DNA of 64,000 nt from Serratia plymuthica (GCF_018336935.1 NZ_CP068771.1:4464001-4528000); one strand, 5' to 3'; counted from the stretch's first letter, positions 52,114 through 62,181 are shown. Numbers and translations are program-made. Notes: generated by a model not told the origin, from the letters alone.

Positions 52114-54546
52114 TTAGCGGCATACGACGTGGCGTCGGCTAATTCCGGCACGGTTGGCGGAGGCTGTTTCTCCATCAAGTTCGAAATAACATACCCGGCC
52201 TGACGGCGTTTTCATGCTAAAGCGCTGCGATGGCGCATCGTTCTCGATGTCGAGAGCTTTCTGGTGTTCAATGAAGGCGGCGCCCTGTCCGTCGGTAAAG
52301 GCCACTACCCGCTGCCGTTCATCCTGAACCATGCTGCCGATGGCGGGTTTTTTACCGTCGTCATAGCTAATCTGAGCCATGACCCGCAACGTGTTGATGG
52401 CATTGATGTTGACGTGTTTGACGCTGCCGCGCGCCAAATTCATATTGCGCACTCCGTTGTCGATATCGGCGCCGGGGGGCAGAGTACTGGTATCGACGTT
52501 GACCAGGCTTGGTTGGTATTCGCGTAAACGAGGGATGACCGCTTTCCCTTGTTTGCCATAGGTTTTCACCTTTCCTCCCGGGGTGGAGACGCTGACTCCG
52601 GGCAGGCCGGGGAGGGTCAAAATCCCGAAGGTATCGCCTATCTGCTGTGGAGACAGCGTCAATCCGCTGCCGTCTGCGACCAAAGAGCCGCTGGCATTGT
52701 AATAAAGCGCCCTCTGGCTTTCCGACAATTGGCTATAGCTGCCGGAAAGCGTTACGAACGGGCTTAGATAGTTCAGGTTGCCTGAATAGGCGCCACTGTG
52801 GGTTTGGTTGCTTTGAGTGGCATTCAGCCCATAGGTCAGATCGCCGTTTAACGCCTGGCCTGAAAGCGAATTGCCGATGCTGCGATTTTTGCCGTTATTG
52901 ATCATATTGGCGCTGTAACGCAGATTTTTCCCCAGCGGCAGCGAGATAGAGGCATATACCCGCGTGTCGTTATCGCGAGAGTAGCGGCTGCGCTCTTTTT
53001 CCAGGTTAACGCTCAGGGTTGCGGAGCCAAATTGTCGGTTCCAATAGGCATATACCCGTTGATTGAACTGCGTATCTCCTCCCTCCGTGCGAGTGGCTCC
53101 CAGGGACAGATTGCCAATATGCTGCTGATACCAGCCCAGACCCAGGCTGTAGCTTTGCCGCTGGCGTGAAGGTTCGCTGCGCGATGCAAACCAGGGGGCT
53201 TCTTCGCGATTGCTCTTGCGGGTTGAGCCAAGCTGCGTGGGGGTGCGATATTGTTCTGACTGAATGCTGTAGCCGGCGTTCAGCGTTAAGGTTTTTATCA
53301 AAGGCAACGCGCCATTCAACTGCAGTTTAGCGCCGTTGCCGCTTGATGAACGTGCCACATGCCCCAGGGCCGTGAAGCGATAATTGCGGCCATTTACGCC
53401 ATAACCGGTGGCCACGCCGCGGTAATTGCGGCTGAGAAAGCCGCCGCCTCTCAACTGATGATTATCAAACCACGGCCAGGAGAACGAGCTTGTGATGAAG
53501 GGCGTTTCTGCGCTGTTGTCCAGATTGTGAGTACGCCCGAGGGCGAGGGAATAACTGCCCTGGCGGGGCGCCGAATTTCCGGGTGCCGCAAGATAAGGGA
53601 CGACAAATTGTTTACGGCTGCCGTTGCTTTCCGTGACGGTGACGGACAAGTCCACCGCGTCAAACTGTGCGGGAATATCCGCAAGGCGAAAGGCGCCCGG
53701 TTGCACCAGCGTGGCGTAAACTAACCTGCCATTCTGAAAAATTTCAACCTTGGCTTGGCTCTCGGCAATGCCTTCGACCACCGGCACCTCGTTGCGCTGG
53801 CTAAACGACAGCGCCGAGTCAGGCAGCCATTGCAACCCATCCAGAGTAATGCCGCTGTAAAGCGAGTCTGACAGCGTTGCTCGTCCCAGACGCATCATGG
53901 CGTTATAGTCCGTCAACGTGCGTTGCAGATAGCTGTCGTAAGGCGTGTAACTCTGCTGCCGCTCGGATTTGTTGTAGGTGCCGTTGTGGCGGAACAGCCA
54001 GTTGTCGCTATTAAAACCGGTTTCCAAAGCGGCGTAATCGCTGCTGTGGCTTTGGCTGTCGAATCGGCTGGCGGTATAATTCAACATCAGAGCATGGCCG
54101 CCAAATTCATACTCGGCCGGTTGCCGGCGAATATGGTGCTGCGGCAAGAGTAAAACCAGTCGATTGTTGCCGGTATCGCTGTCGATGCGGCTGTCCGCAT
54201 AGCACTGGCTCATCAGCATGTCTTTTTTCACATCGAGCTTGCAGGGGTGCAACCCCAGAGTTTCCACAAGAACGGGGTCGTATCGCCACTCGCCTTGTTT
54301 GTCGATACTGATCTCGTGCTGCCCGTAGTTTTGCCCGTTGATGCTAATATTTAGCGGGTGTTTACCAGCAGGAAATTTTGCCCCGGAAGAAAAGTAGTCG
54401 GCAATTTCGCTGGGGATCCCAAGGGCGCGCATCATATCAGTATCGTAGCCGGCATGACTGGGCAAGATGTAGCCGGAAGTCAGGCAAAACGCCAATAGGC
54501 GTAGCGGTGTATGCAATTTCAAAGCTGCCTCACTGGCTTGGGGCAA
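52114..54546 (-). CDS. fimbrial outer-membrane usher, second operon
   Basis: An 810-residue usher with a signal peptide (LAFCLTSGYILPSHAG), an N-terminal chaperone-binding domain, and a barrel part with NEVPVVEGIAESQAKVEIFQNGRLVYATLVQPGAF, the usual plug/adjacent motif of ushers. The C-terminal domain ends with GRVCYFELD. It differs clearly from the usher at 25923 and belongs to another clade. The start overlaps the chaperone gene by 17 bases. Confidence 0.9.
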   Translation of the reverse strand: MPQASEAALKLHTPLRLLAFCLTSGYILPSHAGYDTDMMRALGIPSEIADYFSSGAKFPAGKHPLNISINGQNYGQHEISIDKQGEWRYDPVLVETLGLHPCKLDVKKDMLMSQCYADSRIDSDTGNNRLVLLLPQHHIRRQPAEYEFGGHALMLNYTASRFDSQSHSSDYAALETGFNSDNWLFRHNGTYNKSERQQSYTPYDSYLQRTLTDYNAMMRLGRATLSDSLYSGITLDGLQWLPDSALSFSQRNEVPVVEGIAESQAKVEIFQNGRLVYATLVQPGAFRLADIPAQFDAVDLSVTVTESNGSRKQFVVPYLAAPGNSAPRQGSYSLALGRTHNLDNSAETPFITSSFSWPWFDNHQLRGGGFLSRNYRGVATGYGVNGRNYRFTALGHVARSSSGNGAKLQLNGALPLIKTLTLNAGYSIQSEQYRTPTQLGSTRKSNREEAPWFASRSEPSRQRQSYSLGLGWYQQHIGNLSLGATRTEGGDTQFNQRVYAYWNRQFGSATLSVNLEKERSRYSRDNDTRVYASISLPLGKNLRYSANMINNGKNRSIGNSLSGQALNGDLTYGLNATQSNQTHSGAYSGNLNYLSPFVTLSGSYSQLSESQRALYYNASGSLVADGSGLTLSPQQIGDTFGILTLPGLPGVSVSTPGGKVKTYGKQGKAVIPRLREYQPSLVNVDTSTLPPGADIDNGVRNMNLARGSVKHVNINAINTLRVMAQISYDDGKKPAIGSMVQDERQRVVAFTDGQGAAFIEHQKALDIENDAPSQRFSMKTPSGRVCYFELDGETASANRAGISRRHVVCR

Positions 54547-55240
54547 GGTTAACCGTCACTGCGGGTATGGCGCGCCCTGTATTGCTGATTGGCGTGTAAT
54601 GCAAACGGAAAGGAATGCGAGCGAGCCGATCGCTCTTACGTGTCGTAATGGTTTGCCCAGGCAGCAAATAAGGCTGTTCCAGCACAAGCTGCTGTTTGCC
54701 GGGCAGAGTGGTGATGCTGGGGACTAACCGCACGACGTAGGGGCTTGGATTCCTGACTTGCAACGCATGCCCGTTTCGCTGCCAGCTCAGCGCTTGCCAA
54801 GGCTGTTTGTTTTCCGCCAATGTGGCGGGATGGGCGACGGCGACAACCCGGTGTCGGGTATTGATCTTGATCTGATTATTGCCTTCACCCATATCAGGAA
54901 TTTCCTGAAAATACAGATGACGCATATGCTGACGGGTCTGATCAAGACGTGCCGGGTCGGCAAGCATGACGCGTACCAGTTGAGATTTGCCCGGATCGAT
55001 GCGCGCCGCCGGTGGGGATAAGATAAACAAGGGGTCTTTTCCTTGTTGGCTCAATGAGTTTTCTGCGACGGATGAAAATAATAATACCGGATAGTTGCCG
55101 ATATTATCGATCCTGATCGTTGCTTCCCCTTTATCCTGGTTGATCAAAAGACTGATCTTTTCCAGCTTAATTGTTGCGTGGCCATTGATGGAAAGAGAAA
55201 ATAGAACTATTGCTGCAATATAGTGGATAAGACCTTTCAT
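54530..55240 (-). CDS. periplasmic fimbrial chaperone, second operon
   Basis: A 236-residue Ig-fold chaperone with a signal peptide ending at NGHA. Family signs are IKLEKISLLINQDKGEATIRIDN at the start of domain 1, FILSPPAARIDPGKSQLVRVML (the polymerisation region) and NPSPYVVRLV in domain 2. It is separated from the pilin by a 112-bp gap with a hairpin and overlaps the usher start. Confidence 0.9.
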   Translation of the reverse strand: MKGLIHYIAAIVLFSLSINGHATIKLEKISLLINQDKGEATIRIDNIGNYPVLLFSSVAENSLSQQGKDPLFILSPPAARIDPGKSQLVRVMLADPARLDQTRQHMRHLYFQEIPDMGEGNNQIKINTRHRVVAVAHPATLAENKQPWQALSWQRNGHALQVRNPSPYVVRLVPSITTLPGKQQLVLEQPYLLPGQTITTRKSDRLARIPFRLHYTPISNTGRAIPAVTVNLAPSQ

Positions 55241-55320
55241 TTTATTTCCTGAACGTCAGAGAATAATGAACCCTGGAAATAGGGTGCTAGGATGCTTGGC
55301 GTATCAGCGGGCCAAAATAG

Positions 55321-55345
55321 GTGGGAACAAAAAAATTGCTCCCAC
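55321..55345 (-). terminator. attenuator hairpin after the second-operon pilin
   Basis: A 10-base stem with one G-U pair (GTGGGAGCAA/TTGTTCCCAC on the minus strand) and a five-T loop lies 8 bases beyond the pilin stop. It probably lowers expression of chaperone and usher relative to pilin. Confidence 0.6.
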
Positions 55346-55352
55346 GCGACGG

Positions 55353-56042
55353 TTATAGGTAGTGAACGGAGAGGTTCACCGAGGCCTGCAGAGCAATGCT
55401 GTCTTGCATTTGGATGCTCTTGTCATCGATGTAGCTGAGTGGGGTAAGGAACGCGCGGTAGCTGAATGTGCCGCTGAGGTTTTGACCGATGGCTATCTCG
55501 TCATAATTGCCGTCTGAGGTGGCCGTGAAACGGTTGCCCGAAGCGACGGAGAATATGGCCTGTTCTTTATCCGCGCCATTGGTCGCGTTCGTCAGATCAA
55601 AAATCTCATTCTCTTGAGGAATCATCACCGCCCCGATAGGGTCGCCATCCATAGCGATATCAGACAGCGCCAAACCGAGTACCGCGATGTCTTTGTTATT
55701 GGCGCCTTTGGCCAGCGAAGCGGTAAAGCTTTTATCTCCAAACTGATAATCTGCGTCACCTTTTGCGCTGACGACTTCGATACCCATGCTGGTCGGCGCG
55801 GTGCAATTAACGGTAAACGGGATGTTGCCGATGCCATTGCCTTCCAGTTGGACGGGGTTTACTTTATCAAAAGCTTCGCTGGAATGGCGGCCAAGATCGA
55901 CGCTGTTGGTGCCGGCTGCAATGCTGCAACTGGTGTTGTTGTAAATTTCACCGGAGAAATCCACGCTAGTGCCGGCTGTTTTGGCGGCCAGGGCGTTAGA
56001 ACATGCCAGAGGCAGTAAGGCTAATAATAAATATTTTTTCAT
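55353..56042 (-). CDS. major fimbrial subunit of the second operon
   Basis: A 229-residue secreted protein with a signal peptide ending at NALAAKT. The pilin-type disulfide cysteines are in NTSCSIA and TVNCTAP, and the C-terminus VNLSVHYL fits a donor strand. It is longer than usual pilins and resembles DUF1120-type fimbrial subunits, as far as I can tell. It is the first gene of the operon pilin-chaperone-usher-minor subunit. A long AT-rich region precedes it. Confidence 0.75.
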   Translation of the reverse strand: MKKYLLLALLPLACSNALAAKTAGTSVDFSGEIYNNTSCSIAAGTNSVDLGRHSSEAFDKVNPVQLEGNGIGNIPFTVNCTAPTSMGIEVVSAKGDADYQFGDKSFTASLAKGANNKDIAVLGLALSDIAMDGDPIGAVMIPQENEIFDLTNATNGADKEQAIFSVASGNRFTATSDGNYDEIAIGQNLSGTFSYRAFLTPLSYIDDKSIQMQDSIALQASVNLSVHYL

Positions 56043-56564
56043 TCAGAGTTCCTTCTGAGAGTATGCCATTTAAATAGAGAATTAGCATTCCTATTGGCTG
56101 ACTGGAGAATAAATGACATTGATGTCGCGATGATTTTCCTCGATGTCTCAATGCGAGATTATATTATTTTTATTTGCATTTTTATGCAATATTATGCTTG
56201 ATATGTATAATAAAATAGATTTATGTTCTGATTTTTTGCGTGATTTATTGAAAGTATTTTTGGTTTTACTTTTTTTATACATGCATATAGATTTTATTAC
56301 TTCTCGTTATACGTTAATTATTAATAGTGTTTTTTGTATGCATGTCTTCTGTGAGGTTATCGTGGTGAATAAGGGGGGAGAGAGTTCTCTGTGGTCAGCC
56401 TGAGCATTTTTCGGATATATTCACTGCCGTCCTTTGACGTGAATGACGCGAGATAAATATGTATTTCATGCGGCGGCGTAAATTACGCACTTGATTTCAT
56501 TTCAAAAATTAATTTTTCGATTCACCGGCAGTTTTGCCAATAGTCTTTATCCAGACTCGGTGGT
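56043..56564. promoter_or_regulatory. AT-rich upstream region of the second fimbrial operon
   Basis: 522 bp without a supported gene. It is strongly AT-rich from about 56140 to 56350, as is common for H-NS-silenced fimbrial promoters. An open frame at 56143-56403 is present but has no ribosome site or family. The right end holds the promoter of the first Omr-type sRNA. Confidence 0.4.
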
Positions 56565-56652
56565 CCCAAAGGGATTGATTGATGAGTTTCAACAATTTGC
56601 GTGTTGAAACTCGTTTAATTGCACCAACCTGCGCAGATGCGTAGGTTTTTTT
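56565..56652 (+). ncRNA. omrB: OmrA/OmrB-type sRNA with diverged seed
   Basis: An 88-base RNA starting CCCAAAGGGATTGATTGATGAG. It has a perfect 10-base internal stem (GAGTTTCAAC/GTTGAAACTC), a single-stranded TTGCACCAACC segment and a terminator (ACCTGCGC-AGAT-GCGTAGGT plus seven T). Length, 3' domain and position before aas match the Omr sRNAs, which base-pair through their 5' end with outer-membrane protein mRNAs and need Hfq. Its 5' seed differs from the CCCAGAGGTATTG of E. coli at two positions. Naming it OmrB rather than a third type is uncertain. Confidence 0.8.
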
Positions 56653-56825
56653 CCTGTCAGGCTACTTTCCGCCGCCGTTAATTCCTTTTCTCACCGTTAC
56701 TATCGTTTAAGTTTCATTAAGTTATTTCAGGAGATCGTGGAAAATTTACAGCTGGTTGCATTTAGAGCAGAACTCTTGCGATTCATCGGTAGTTTCTTGA
56801 TCGGCATCTCTCTAGAGTAGGTGAT

Positions 56826-56919
56826 CCCAGAGGTATTGATTGGTGAGAAATCAGCATACTCTGTATGTTGAAGCCATTTTCAATTGCACCAACCTACGCG
56901 GATGCGTAGGTTTTTTTTT
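56826..56919 (+). ncRNA. omrA: OmrA-type sRNA
   Basis: A 94-base RNA starting CCCAGAGGTATTGATTGGTGAG, identical to the 5' seed of E. coli OmrA as I remember it. An internal CATACTCTGTATG hairpin follows, then TTGCACCAACC and a perfect terminator (ACCTACGC-GGAT-GCGTAGGT with a nine-T run). A TAGAGT -10 element ends 7 bases before the first C. E. coli omrA and omrB lie between aas and galR and are switched on by OmpR; here the pair stays beside aas. Confidence 0.9.
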
Positions 56920-56953
56920 GCCTGCCGTATAGTATTCTTTTCCCCACAACCAG

Positions 56954-57081
56954 TTATACCCTTCATCTTTCAAGGCGCTGGTGTGTTGGCTGCGCGTTCT
57001 CACCCCAATCACTTACTTCAGTAAGCTCTTGGGAATTCGTATGCTTGCCGCCTTCCTGCACCTTAAAATCTATTGGGTATA
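56954..57081. repeat. 128-bp palindromic intergenic repeat
   Basis: The outer ends TATACCC (56954-56960) and GGGTATA (57075-57081) are inverted, and both arms continue with related sequence (TTTCAAGG against CCTTAAAA). The inside carries TTGGCTGCGC and a CACCCCAATCACTTACTTCAGTAAGCTCTTGGG-like core. It resembles dispersed intergenic repeats of Serratia and related genera. A truncated relative occurs near 61720. It explains the false N-terminal extension of the aas frame. Confidence 0.65.
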
Positions 57082-57112
57082 CACTCATTTTTTTGGCCAA
57101 AGGGAGAAGGGC

Positions 57113-59269
57113 ATGATCCTGTCCGTGCTGCGCACGTTGTTCCGCCTGCTGTATCGAATTCGCGTTGAGGGTGATGCCCGGCACTTCGAACAGCCTAAGC
57201 TATTGATTACGCCCAATCACATCTCCTTCCTCGACGGCATATTGCTGGCGCTGTTTTTACCGATCAAACCGGTGTTTGCGGTCTATGCCAGCATCGGCGA
57301 TCGCTGGTTTATGCGTTGGTTGAAACCCTATATCGATCTGGTTTATCTCGACCCGACCAAACCGATGGCGATCAAACAGCTGGTGCGTATGGTCGAACAG
57401 GGCCGGCCGATCGTGGTATTCCCCGAGGGACGCATCACCGTGACCGGTTCGTTGATGAAGGTTTATGACGGCGCCGCGTTTATCGCCGCCAAATCGGGCG
57501 CGACCCTGGTACCGGTACGGCTGGACGGTGCCGAGTTCAGCCCCTTTGGCCGCATGGCCGGCGTATTCAAGATCCGCTGGTTCCCGCAGATCAGCATCCG
57601 TATTTTACCGCCGACGTCGCTGCCGATGCCGGAAGCGCCGCGCGCCCGCGATCGTCGCGCATTGGCCGGTGACCGGCTGATGCAGATCATGATGAAGGCG
57701 CGGATGGACACTCGCGAGCCGCAAACGCTGTTCCGCGCCCTGCTGGCGGCTCAGCACCGCTATGGCAGCAACAAACCCTGTATTGAAGACATTGCCTTCA
57801 GGGAGGACAGCTACCGGCAGTTGATCAAAAAATCGCTGGGCGTCAGCCGTATCCTGCAGCGCTTTACCGCAGAGGGCGAACATGTCGGCATGTTGTTGCC
57901 GAACGCCACCGTCACCGTGGCGGCGATTTTCGGCGCCTCTCTGCGCAACCGTATTCCGGCAATGCTCAATTACACCGCCGGTTCCAACGGTTTGAAAAGC
58001 GCGATGACCGCGGCGACCATCAAAACCATCGTCACTTCGCGCCAGTTCCTGGAAAAGGGCAAGCTGACACACTTGCCGGAACAGGTGCCGGAGGCCAACT
58101 GGGTGTATCTGGAGGACCTTAAAGATACCCTGACTTTGGCGGACAAGCTGTGGATCCTGCGCCACCTGTTCCAGCCGGCACATGCCATGCTGCCGCAACA
58201 GCCGGACGATGCCGCCTTGATCTTGTTCACCTCGGGGTCGGAAGGTAATCCAAAAGGCGTGGTGCACTCCCATGCCAGCCTGTTGGCCAACGTTGAACAG
58301 ATCCGCACCATCGCCGATTTCACCCCGCGCGACCGTTTTATGTCATCGCTGCCGCTGTTCCATTCGTTCGGCCTGACGGTCGGGCTGCTGACCCCGCTGA
58401 TGACCGGCAGCCGCATTTTCCTTTACCCCAGCCCGTTGCATTACCGCGTGGTGCCCGAACTGGTGTATGACCGCAACTGCACCGTGCTGTTTGGCACCGC
58501 CACCTTCCTCAATAATTACGCGCGCTTCGCCCATCCGTATGATTTTGCCCGCTTGCGTTACGTGGTGGCCGGGGCGGAAAAGCTGGCGGACAGCACCAAA
58601 CAGATTTATCAGGACAAATACGGCATCCGTATCCTGGAAGGCTATGGCGTAACCGAATGTGCGCCGGTGGTGTCGATCAACGTTCCGTTGGCGGCGAAGG
58701 TGGGTACCGTGGGCCGCATTATGCCGAAAATGGAGGCGCGTTTGATGAAGGTGCCGGGCATCGATAACGGCGGGCGCCTGCAGTTGAAAGGTCCGAATAT
58801 CATGAAAGGCTATCTGCGTGTGGAGCGCCCGGGTGAGCTGGAACCGCCGGCGGCGGAAGATGAAAACGGCAATCTGCAACCGGGCTGGTACGACACCGGC
58901 GATATCGTCACGTTGGACGATCAGGGTTACTGCGTCATTCGCGGCCGGGTAAAGCGTTTCGCCAAGCTGGCCGGCGAAATGGTCTCGCTGGAGAGCGTGG
59001 AGTTGCTGGCGCAGCGCGTGGCGCCGGAAGGGCAGCATGCCGCCACGGTGAAAAGCGACAGCAGCAAGGGGGAAGCGCTGGTGCTGTTTACCACCGACGC
59101 AAGCATCACCCGCGAAGCCTTGTTGCGTGCGGCGCGTGAGTTGGGTAGCCCCGAACTGGCGGTACCGCGTGATATTCGTTTCCTGAAAACCTTGCCGGTG
59201 CTCGGCAGTGGCAAACCGGACTTTGTAACCCTGCGTAAAATGGCCGAACAGCCGGAGAATACCCGATGA
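57113..59269 (+). CDS. aas: bifunctional acyl-ACP synthetase / 2-acyl-GPE acyltransferase Aas
   Basis: A 718-residue protein matching E. coli Aas (719). The N-terminal acyltransferase has the NHISFLD block with His36 and Asp41 (HX4D) and [13 protein letters not shown]. The C-terminal adenylating domain has [12 protein letters not shown] and [10 protein letters not shown]. It reacylates lysophosphatidylethanolamine in the inner membrane with an acyl group activated on its own bound ACP. The ATG at 57113 follows AAGGGAGAAGGG. It overlaps lplT (ATGA), which imports the lyso-lipid substrate. Confidence 0.96.
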   Translation: MILSVLRTLFRLLYRIRVEGDARHFEQPKLLITPNHISFLDGILLALFLPIKPVFAVYASIGDRWFMRWLKPYIDLVYLDPTKPMAIKQLVRMVEQGRPIVVFPEGRITVTGSLMKVYDGAAFIAAKSGATLVPVRLDGAEFSPFGRMAGVFKIRWFPQISIRILPPTSLPMPEAPRARDRRALAGDRLMQIMMKARMDTREPQTLFRALLAAQHRYGSNKPCIEDIAFREDSYRQLIKKSLGVSRILQRFTAEGEHVGMLLPNATVTVAAIFGASLRNRIPAMLNYTAGSNGLKSAMTAATIKTIVTSRQFLEKGKLTHLPEQVPEANWVYLEDLKDTLTLADKLWILRHLFQPAHAMLPQQPDDAALILFTSGSEGNPKGVVHSHASLLANVEQIRTIADFTPRDRFMSSLPLFHSFGLTVGLLTPLMTGSRIFLYPSPLHYRVVPELVYDRNCTVLFGTATFLNNYARFAHPYDFARLRYVVAGAEKLADSTKQIYQDKYGIRILEGYGVTECAPVVSINVPLAAKVGTVGRIMPKMEARLMKVPGIDNGGRLQLKGPNIMKGYLRVERPGELEPPAAEDENGNLQPGWYDTGDIVTLDDQGYCVIRGRVKRFAKLAGEMVSLESVELLAQRVAPEGQHAATVKSDSSKGEALVLFTTDASITREALLRAARELGSPELAVPRDIRFLKTLPVLGSGKPDFVTLRKMAEQPENTR

Positions 59270-60462
59270 ACCCGTCGTTGAATACCGACTCACCTTTGCT
59301 CTCGCGCAGCATGATTGCCGTGATTTGCGCGCAGTTTTTGTCCGCCTTCGGCGACAATGCGTTGCTGTTCGCCACGCTGGCGTTGATCAAGCAGCAGCTG
59401 TACCCCGACTGGAGCCAGCCGATTTTGCAGATGGCGTTTGTCGCCACCTATATCATTCTGGCCCCCTTTGTCGGCCAGGTCGCCGACAGTTTCGCCAAGG
59501 GACGGGTGATGATGGCGGCGAATGCTCTGAAGCTGGCCGGCGCGCTGGTCATCTGTTTTGGGCTTAATCCCTTCCTCGGTTATACCTTGGTGGGCGTGGG
59601 TGCCGCCGCTTATTCCCCGGCCAAGTACGGCATTTTGGGTGAAATCACGCACGGCGAAAAGCTGGTCAAGGCCAACGGCCTGATGGAGGCCTCCACCATT
59701 GCCGCGATCCTGATTGGCTCGGTTGCCGGCGGTGTGCTGGCCGACTGGCACATTGTGGCTGCGTTGGCGGTCTGCGCGCTGGTATATGCGGCGGCGGTGA
59801 TCGCCAACCTGTACATTCCACGCCTGCCGGCGGCGCACCCGGCGGCTTCCTGGACGCCGCGCGCGATGACCCGCGCCTTCTTCAACGCATGCGTTGTGTT
59901 GTGGCGCGACGGTCAGACACGTTTTTCATTGATTGGCACCAGCCTGTTCTGGGGCGCCGGGGTGACGCTGCGTTTTCTGTTGGTGCTGTGGGTGCCGGTG
60001 GCGCTTGGCATCGGCGATAACGCCACGCCGACGCTGCTGAACGCCATGGTGGCCGTAGGGATTGTGATTGGCGCCGGGGCGGCTGCGCGCTTTGTCACGC
60101 TGGAAACGGTGAAACGTTGTATGCCGGCCGGGATCCTGATTGGCGTGGCGGTGGCAATCTTTGCGCTGCAAACCACCCTGTTTAATGCTTATGCGTTGCT
60201 GCTGACGATAGGCGTGTTGGGGGGCTTCTTTGTGGTGCCGTTGAACGCGTTGTTGCAGGAACGAGGAAAACGTTCGGTAGGCGCCGGCAATGCGATTGCG
60301 GTACAAAACCTGGGAGAGAATACCGCCATGTTGCTCATGCTGGGTCTGTACTCTCTGGCGGTGAAAGTGAGCGTGCCGGTGGTCGGTGTGGGTATTGGTT
60401 TTGGCGTGGTGTTTGCGCTGGCGATCACCGCGCTGTGGTTTTCACAGCGCGGCGCGAAATAA
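59266..60462 (+). CDS. lplT: lysophospholipid transporter LplT
   Basis: A 398-residue MFS protein with 12 helices, matching E. coli LplT (start [28 protein letters not shown]). It flips lysophosphatidylethanolamine from the periplasmic to the cytosolic side for Aas. The start overlaps the aas stop by 4 bases, so the two act as one lipid-repair unit. A terminator hairpin follows. Confidence 0.95.
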   Translation: MNPSLNTDSPLLSRSMIAVICAQFLSAFGDNALLFATLALIKQQLYPDWSQPILQMAFVATYIILAPFVGQVADSFAKGRVMMAANALKLAGALVICFGLNPFLGYTLVGVGAAAYSPAKYGILGEITHGEKLVKANGLMEASTIAAILIGSVAGGVLADWHIVAALAVCALVYAAAVIANLYIPRLPAAHPAASWTPRAMTRAFFNACVVLWRDGQTRFSLIGTSLFWGAGVTLRFLLVLWVPVALGIGDNATPTLLNAMVAVGIVIGAGAAARFVTLETVKRCMPAGILIGVAVAIFALQTTLFNAYALLLTIGVLGGFFVVPLNALLQERGKRSVGAGNAIAVQNLGENTAMLLMLGLYSLAVKVSVPVVGVGIGFGVVFALAITALWFSQRGAK

Positions 60463-60477
60463 CCGCAATGGACAGCT

Positions 60478-60505
60478 GTCGGGGCGCAACACACCGCGCC
60501 CCGAC
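60478..60505. terminator. terminator between lplT and tas
   Basis: A perfect 10-base stem (GTCGGGGCGC/GCGCCCCGAC) with an 8-base loop between the convergent stop codons. Confidence 0.7.
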
Positions 60506-60509
60506 GTAT

Positions 60510-61550
60510 TCATGGCGCGGGAATGGTAAAGCGGGTATGGATCTCTTCCAACCCCTGCAACACGTCTTCATCCAACACCAGGTCAAAGCTGTCGATGTTG
60601 GTTTTCAACTGATCCAGCGTGGTGGCGCCCAGCAGGGTGCTTGCCACGAACGGCTGTTGCCGCACGAACGCCAGCGCCATCTGCGAAGGATCCAGTCCGT
60701 GCTTTTTGGCTAACGCGACATATTCGGCAATCGCCAGTTGCGTTTGCGGTGCAGAATAGCGGTTAAAGCGAGTGAACAGCGTATTGCGCGCTCCGGCCGG
60801 TTTGGCGCCGTTTAGGTACTTGCCGCTCAGGGTGCCAAACGCCAGGCTGGAATAGGCCAGCAGTTCAACGCCCTCGTGCTGGCTGATCTCCGCCAGAGCG
60901 ATCTCAAAGCTGCGGTTCAGCAGGCTGTAGGGGTTTTGAATCGAGACAATGCGCGGCAGTTCGTGTTTTTCGGCCAATTGCAGATAGCGCATTACGCCCC
61001 ACGGCGTTTCATTGGATACCCCGATATAACGGATTTTCCCGGCGCGTACCTGCTCGGTCAACGCTTCCAGCGTTTCCAACAGGGTAACGCTGGCTTTATC
61101 GTCGGTGTATTGATAATTGAGTTTGCCGAAGTAATTGGTTTGGCGCTGCGGCCAGTGCAACTGATAAAGATCGAGATAATCGGTGTTCAGCCGTTTCAGG
61201 CTTGCGTCCAGCGCGGCGCGGATATTTTTGCGGTCCAGCGCCTGTTGCGGCCGGATGCTGCTGTCGGCGCCGCGTACCGGCCCGGCGATCTTGCTGGCCA
61301 GCACTATTTTTTCACGGTTGCCGCGCGCCTTGATCCAGCTGCCGATGTACTGTTCGGTCAGCCCCTGGGTTTCAGGACGGGGCGGTACCGGATACATCTC
61401 TGCGGTATCGATCAGATTGACGCCAGCGGCTAATGCATAGTCGAGTTGCGCATGGGCATCGGCTTCACTGTTCTGTTCGCCAAAGGTCATGGTGCCCAGT
61501 CCCAGCACGCTCACTTCTAAAGAACTGTGGGGTATACGGTGGTATTGCAT
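60510..61550 (-). CDS. tas: aldo-keto reductase Tas
   Basis: A 346-residue NADPH-dependent aldo-keto reductase that matches E. coli Tas, including MQYHRIPHSSLEVS at the start and GLGTMTFGEQNSEADAHAQL. The AKR catalytic Tyr is in the EMYPVPPRPET segment and the cofactor region includes GVSNETPWGVMRYL. In E. coli overexpressed Tas restores prephenate dehydrogenase activity in starved tyrA mutants; its natural substrate is unsettled. It converges with lplT. Confidence 0.95.
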   Translation of the reverse strand: MQYHRIPHSSLEVSVLGLGTMTFGEQNSEADAHAQLDYALAAGVNLIDTAEMYPVPPRPETQGLTEQYIGSWIKARGNREKIVLASKIAGPVRGADSSIRPQQALDRKNIRAALDASLKRLNTDYLDLYQLHWPQRQTNYFGKLNYQYTDDKASVTLLETLEALTEQVRAGKIRYIGVSNETPWGVMRYLQLAEKHELPRIVSIQNPYSLLNRSFEIALAEISQHEGVELLAYSSLAFGTLSGKYLNGAKPAGARNTLFTRFNRYSAPQTQLAIAEYVALAKKHGLDPSQMALAFVRQQPFVASTLLGATTLDQLKTNIDSFDLVLDEDVLQGLEEIHTRFTIPAP

Positions 61551-61715
61551 TAACGGCCTTCCTTTCGTGTCAGTGCTTACGGGCCTTTACGCCCGGTGAA
61601 ACAGGAGCCTGATAGCTTGCAAGGCGGTAATATCGCCTTTCCCGACTATAACCAAGCCGTGAAGATGGGGGAAGTGGATTCCGTGCGGAGAAGGTTATCG
61701 CGCAGGGGAGGAGGC

Positions 61716-61812
61716 GATATACCCGTCGTCTTTCAAGCGACAGCGACCCGTTCACCCCAGTTCCTTACTAAAGTCACTGGGGTGAGCGAACTGGCCGCCT
61801 GGCTGTAACTAG
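61716..61812. repeat. truncated intergenic palindromic repeat
   Basis: Starts ATACCC and carries TCACCCCAGT ... ACTGGGGTGA, a long hairpin with TTACTAAAGT in its loop, and the TTTCAAG and GGCCGCC segments seen in the repeat before aas. It looks like a partial copy of that family, in the gap between tas and ygdR. Confidence 0.55.
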
Positions 61813-61822
61813 TTGGGGGGGA

Positions 61823-62041
61823 TTAACGTTCGATGACCTGTGAAACCTGATCGCCGTTGATTTGGCGGTTGTTGCCTTTTTCATCTTTATAGCTGATCAG
61901 GCCGGTATCCTGGTCGATCTCGGGTTTGCCCTGAGTCAGGATCATATTGCCGTCTTTGGTCGCCATCACGTAATCGCTGGAGCAGCCCGTCAGACCGGCG
62001 GCGATTACCAACGCAGAAACTGCCATTACCCACTTTTTCAT
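61823..62041 (-). CDS. ygdR: YgdI/YgdR-type lipoprotein
   Basis: A 72-residue lipoprotein with lipobox LTGC and Cys20 as lipidation site. The mature part ([30 protein letters not shown]) is the small SH3-like domain of the YgdI/YgdR (DUF903) family. It should be anchored in the envelope; function is unknown. The ATG at 62041 follows AGGATCGGCAGG. Position between tas and ygdQ/mutH matches the E. coli order. Confidence 0.93.
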   Translation of the reverse strand: MKKWVMAVSALVIAAGLTGCSSDYVMATKDGNMILTQGKPEIDQDTGLISYKDEKGNNRQINGDQVSQVIER

Positions 62042-62181
62042 CCTGCCGATCCTCAATTATGTATGCGGAAAAGAGCTTTCTTCCAAGATTAGCAAACTCT
62101 GGATACCTCGTGTTTCAGATAAGTCCTTATCTTGGTAAGAGAAAGTATGGGGAAAATATGAAGGAGGGATAAAAATGCGAG

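Noticed and set aside
56143..56403. 86-codon open frame in the AT-rich region upstream of the second pilin
   Set aside because: It has no ribosome site, extreme AT bias and no recognisable family; such frames are common by chance in AT-rich plus-strand DNA.
56981..57112. 44-residue N-terminal extension of Aas
   Set aside because: It is encoded by the palindromic intergenic repeat; E. coli Aas begins at the equivalent of the ATG at 57113, which has a strong ribosome site.
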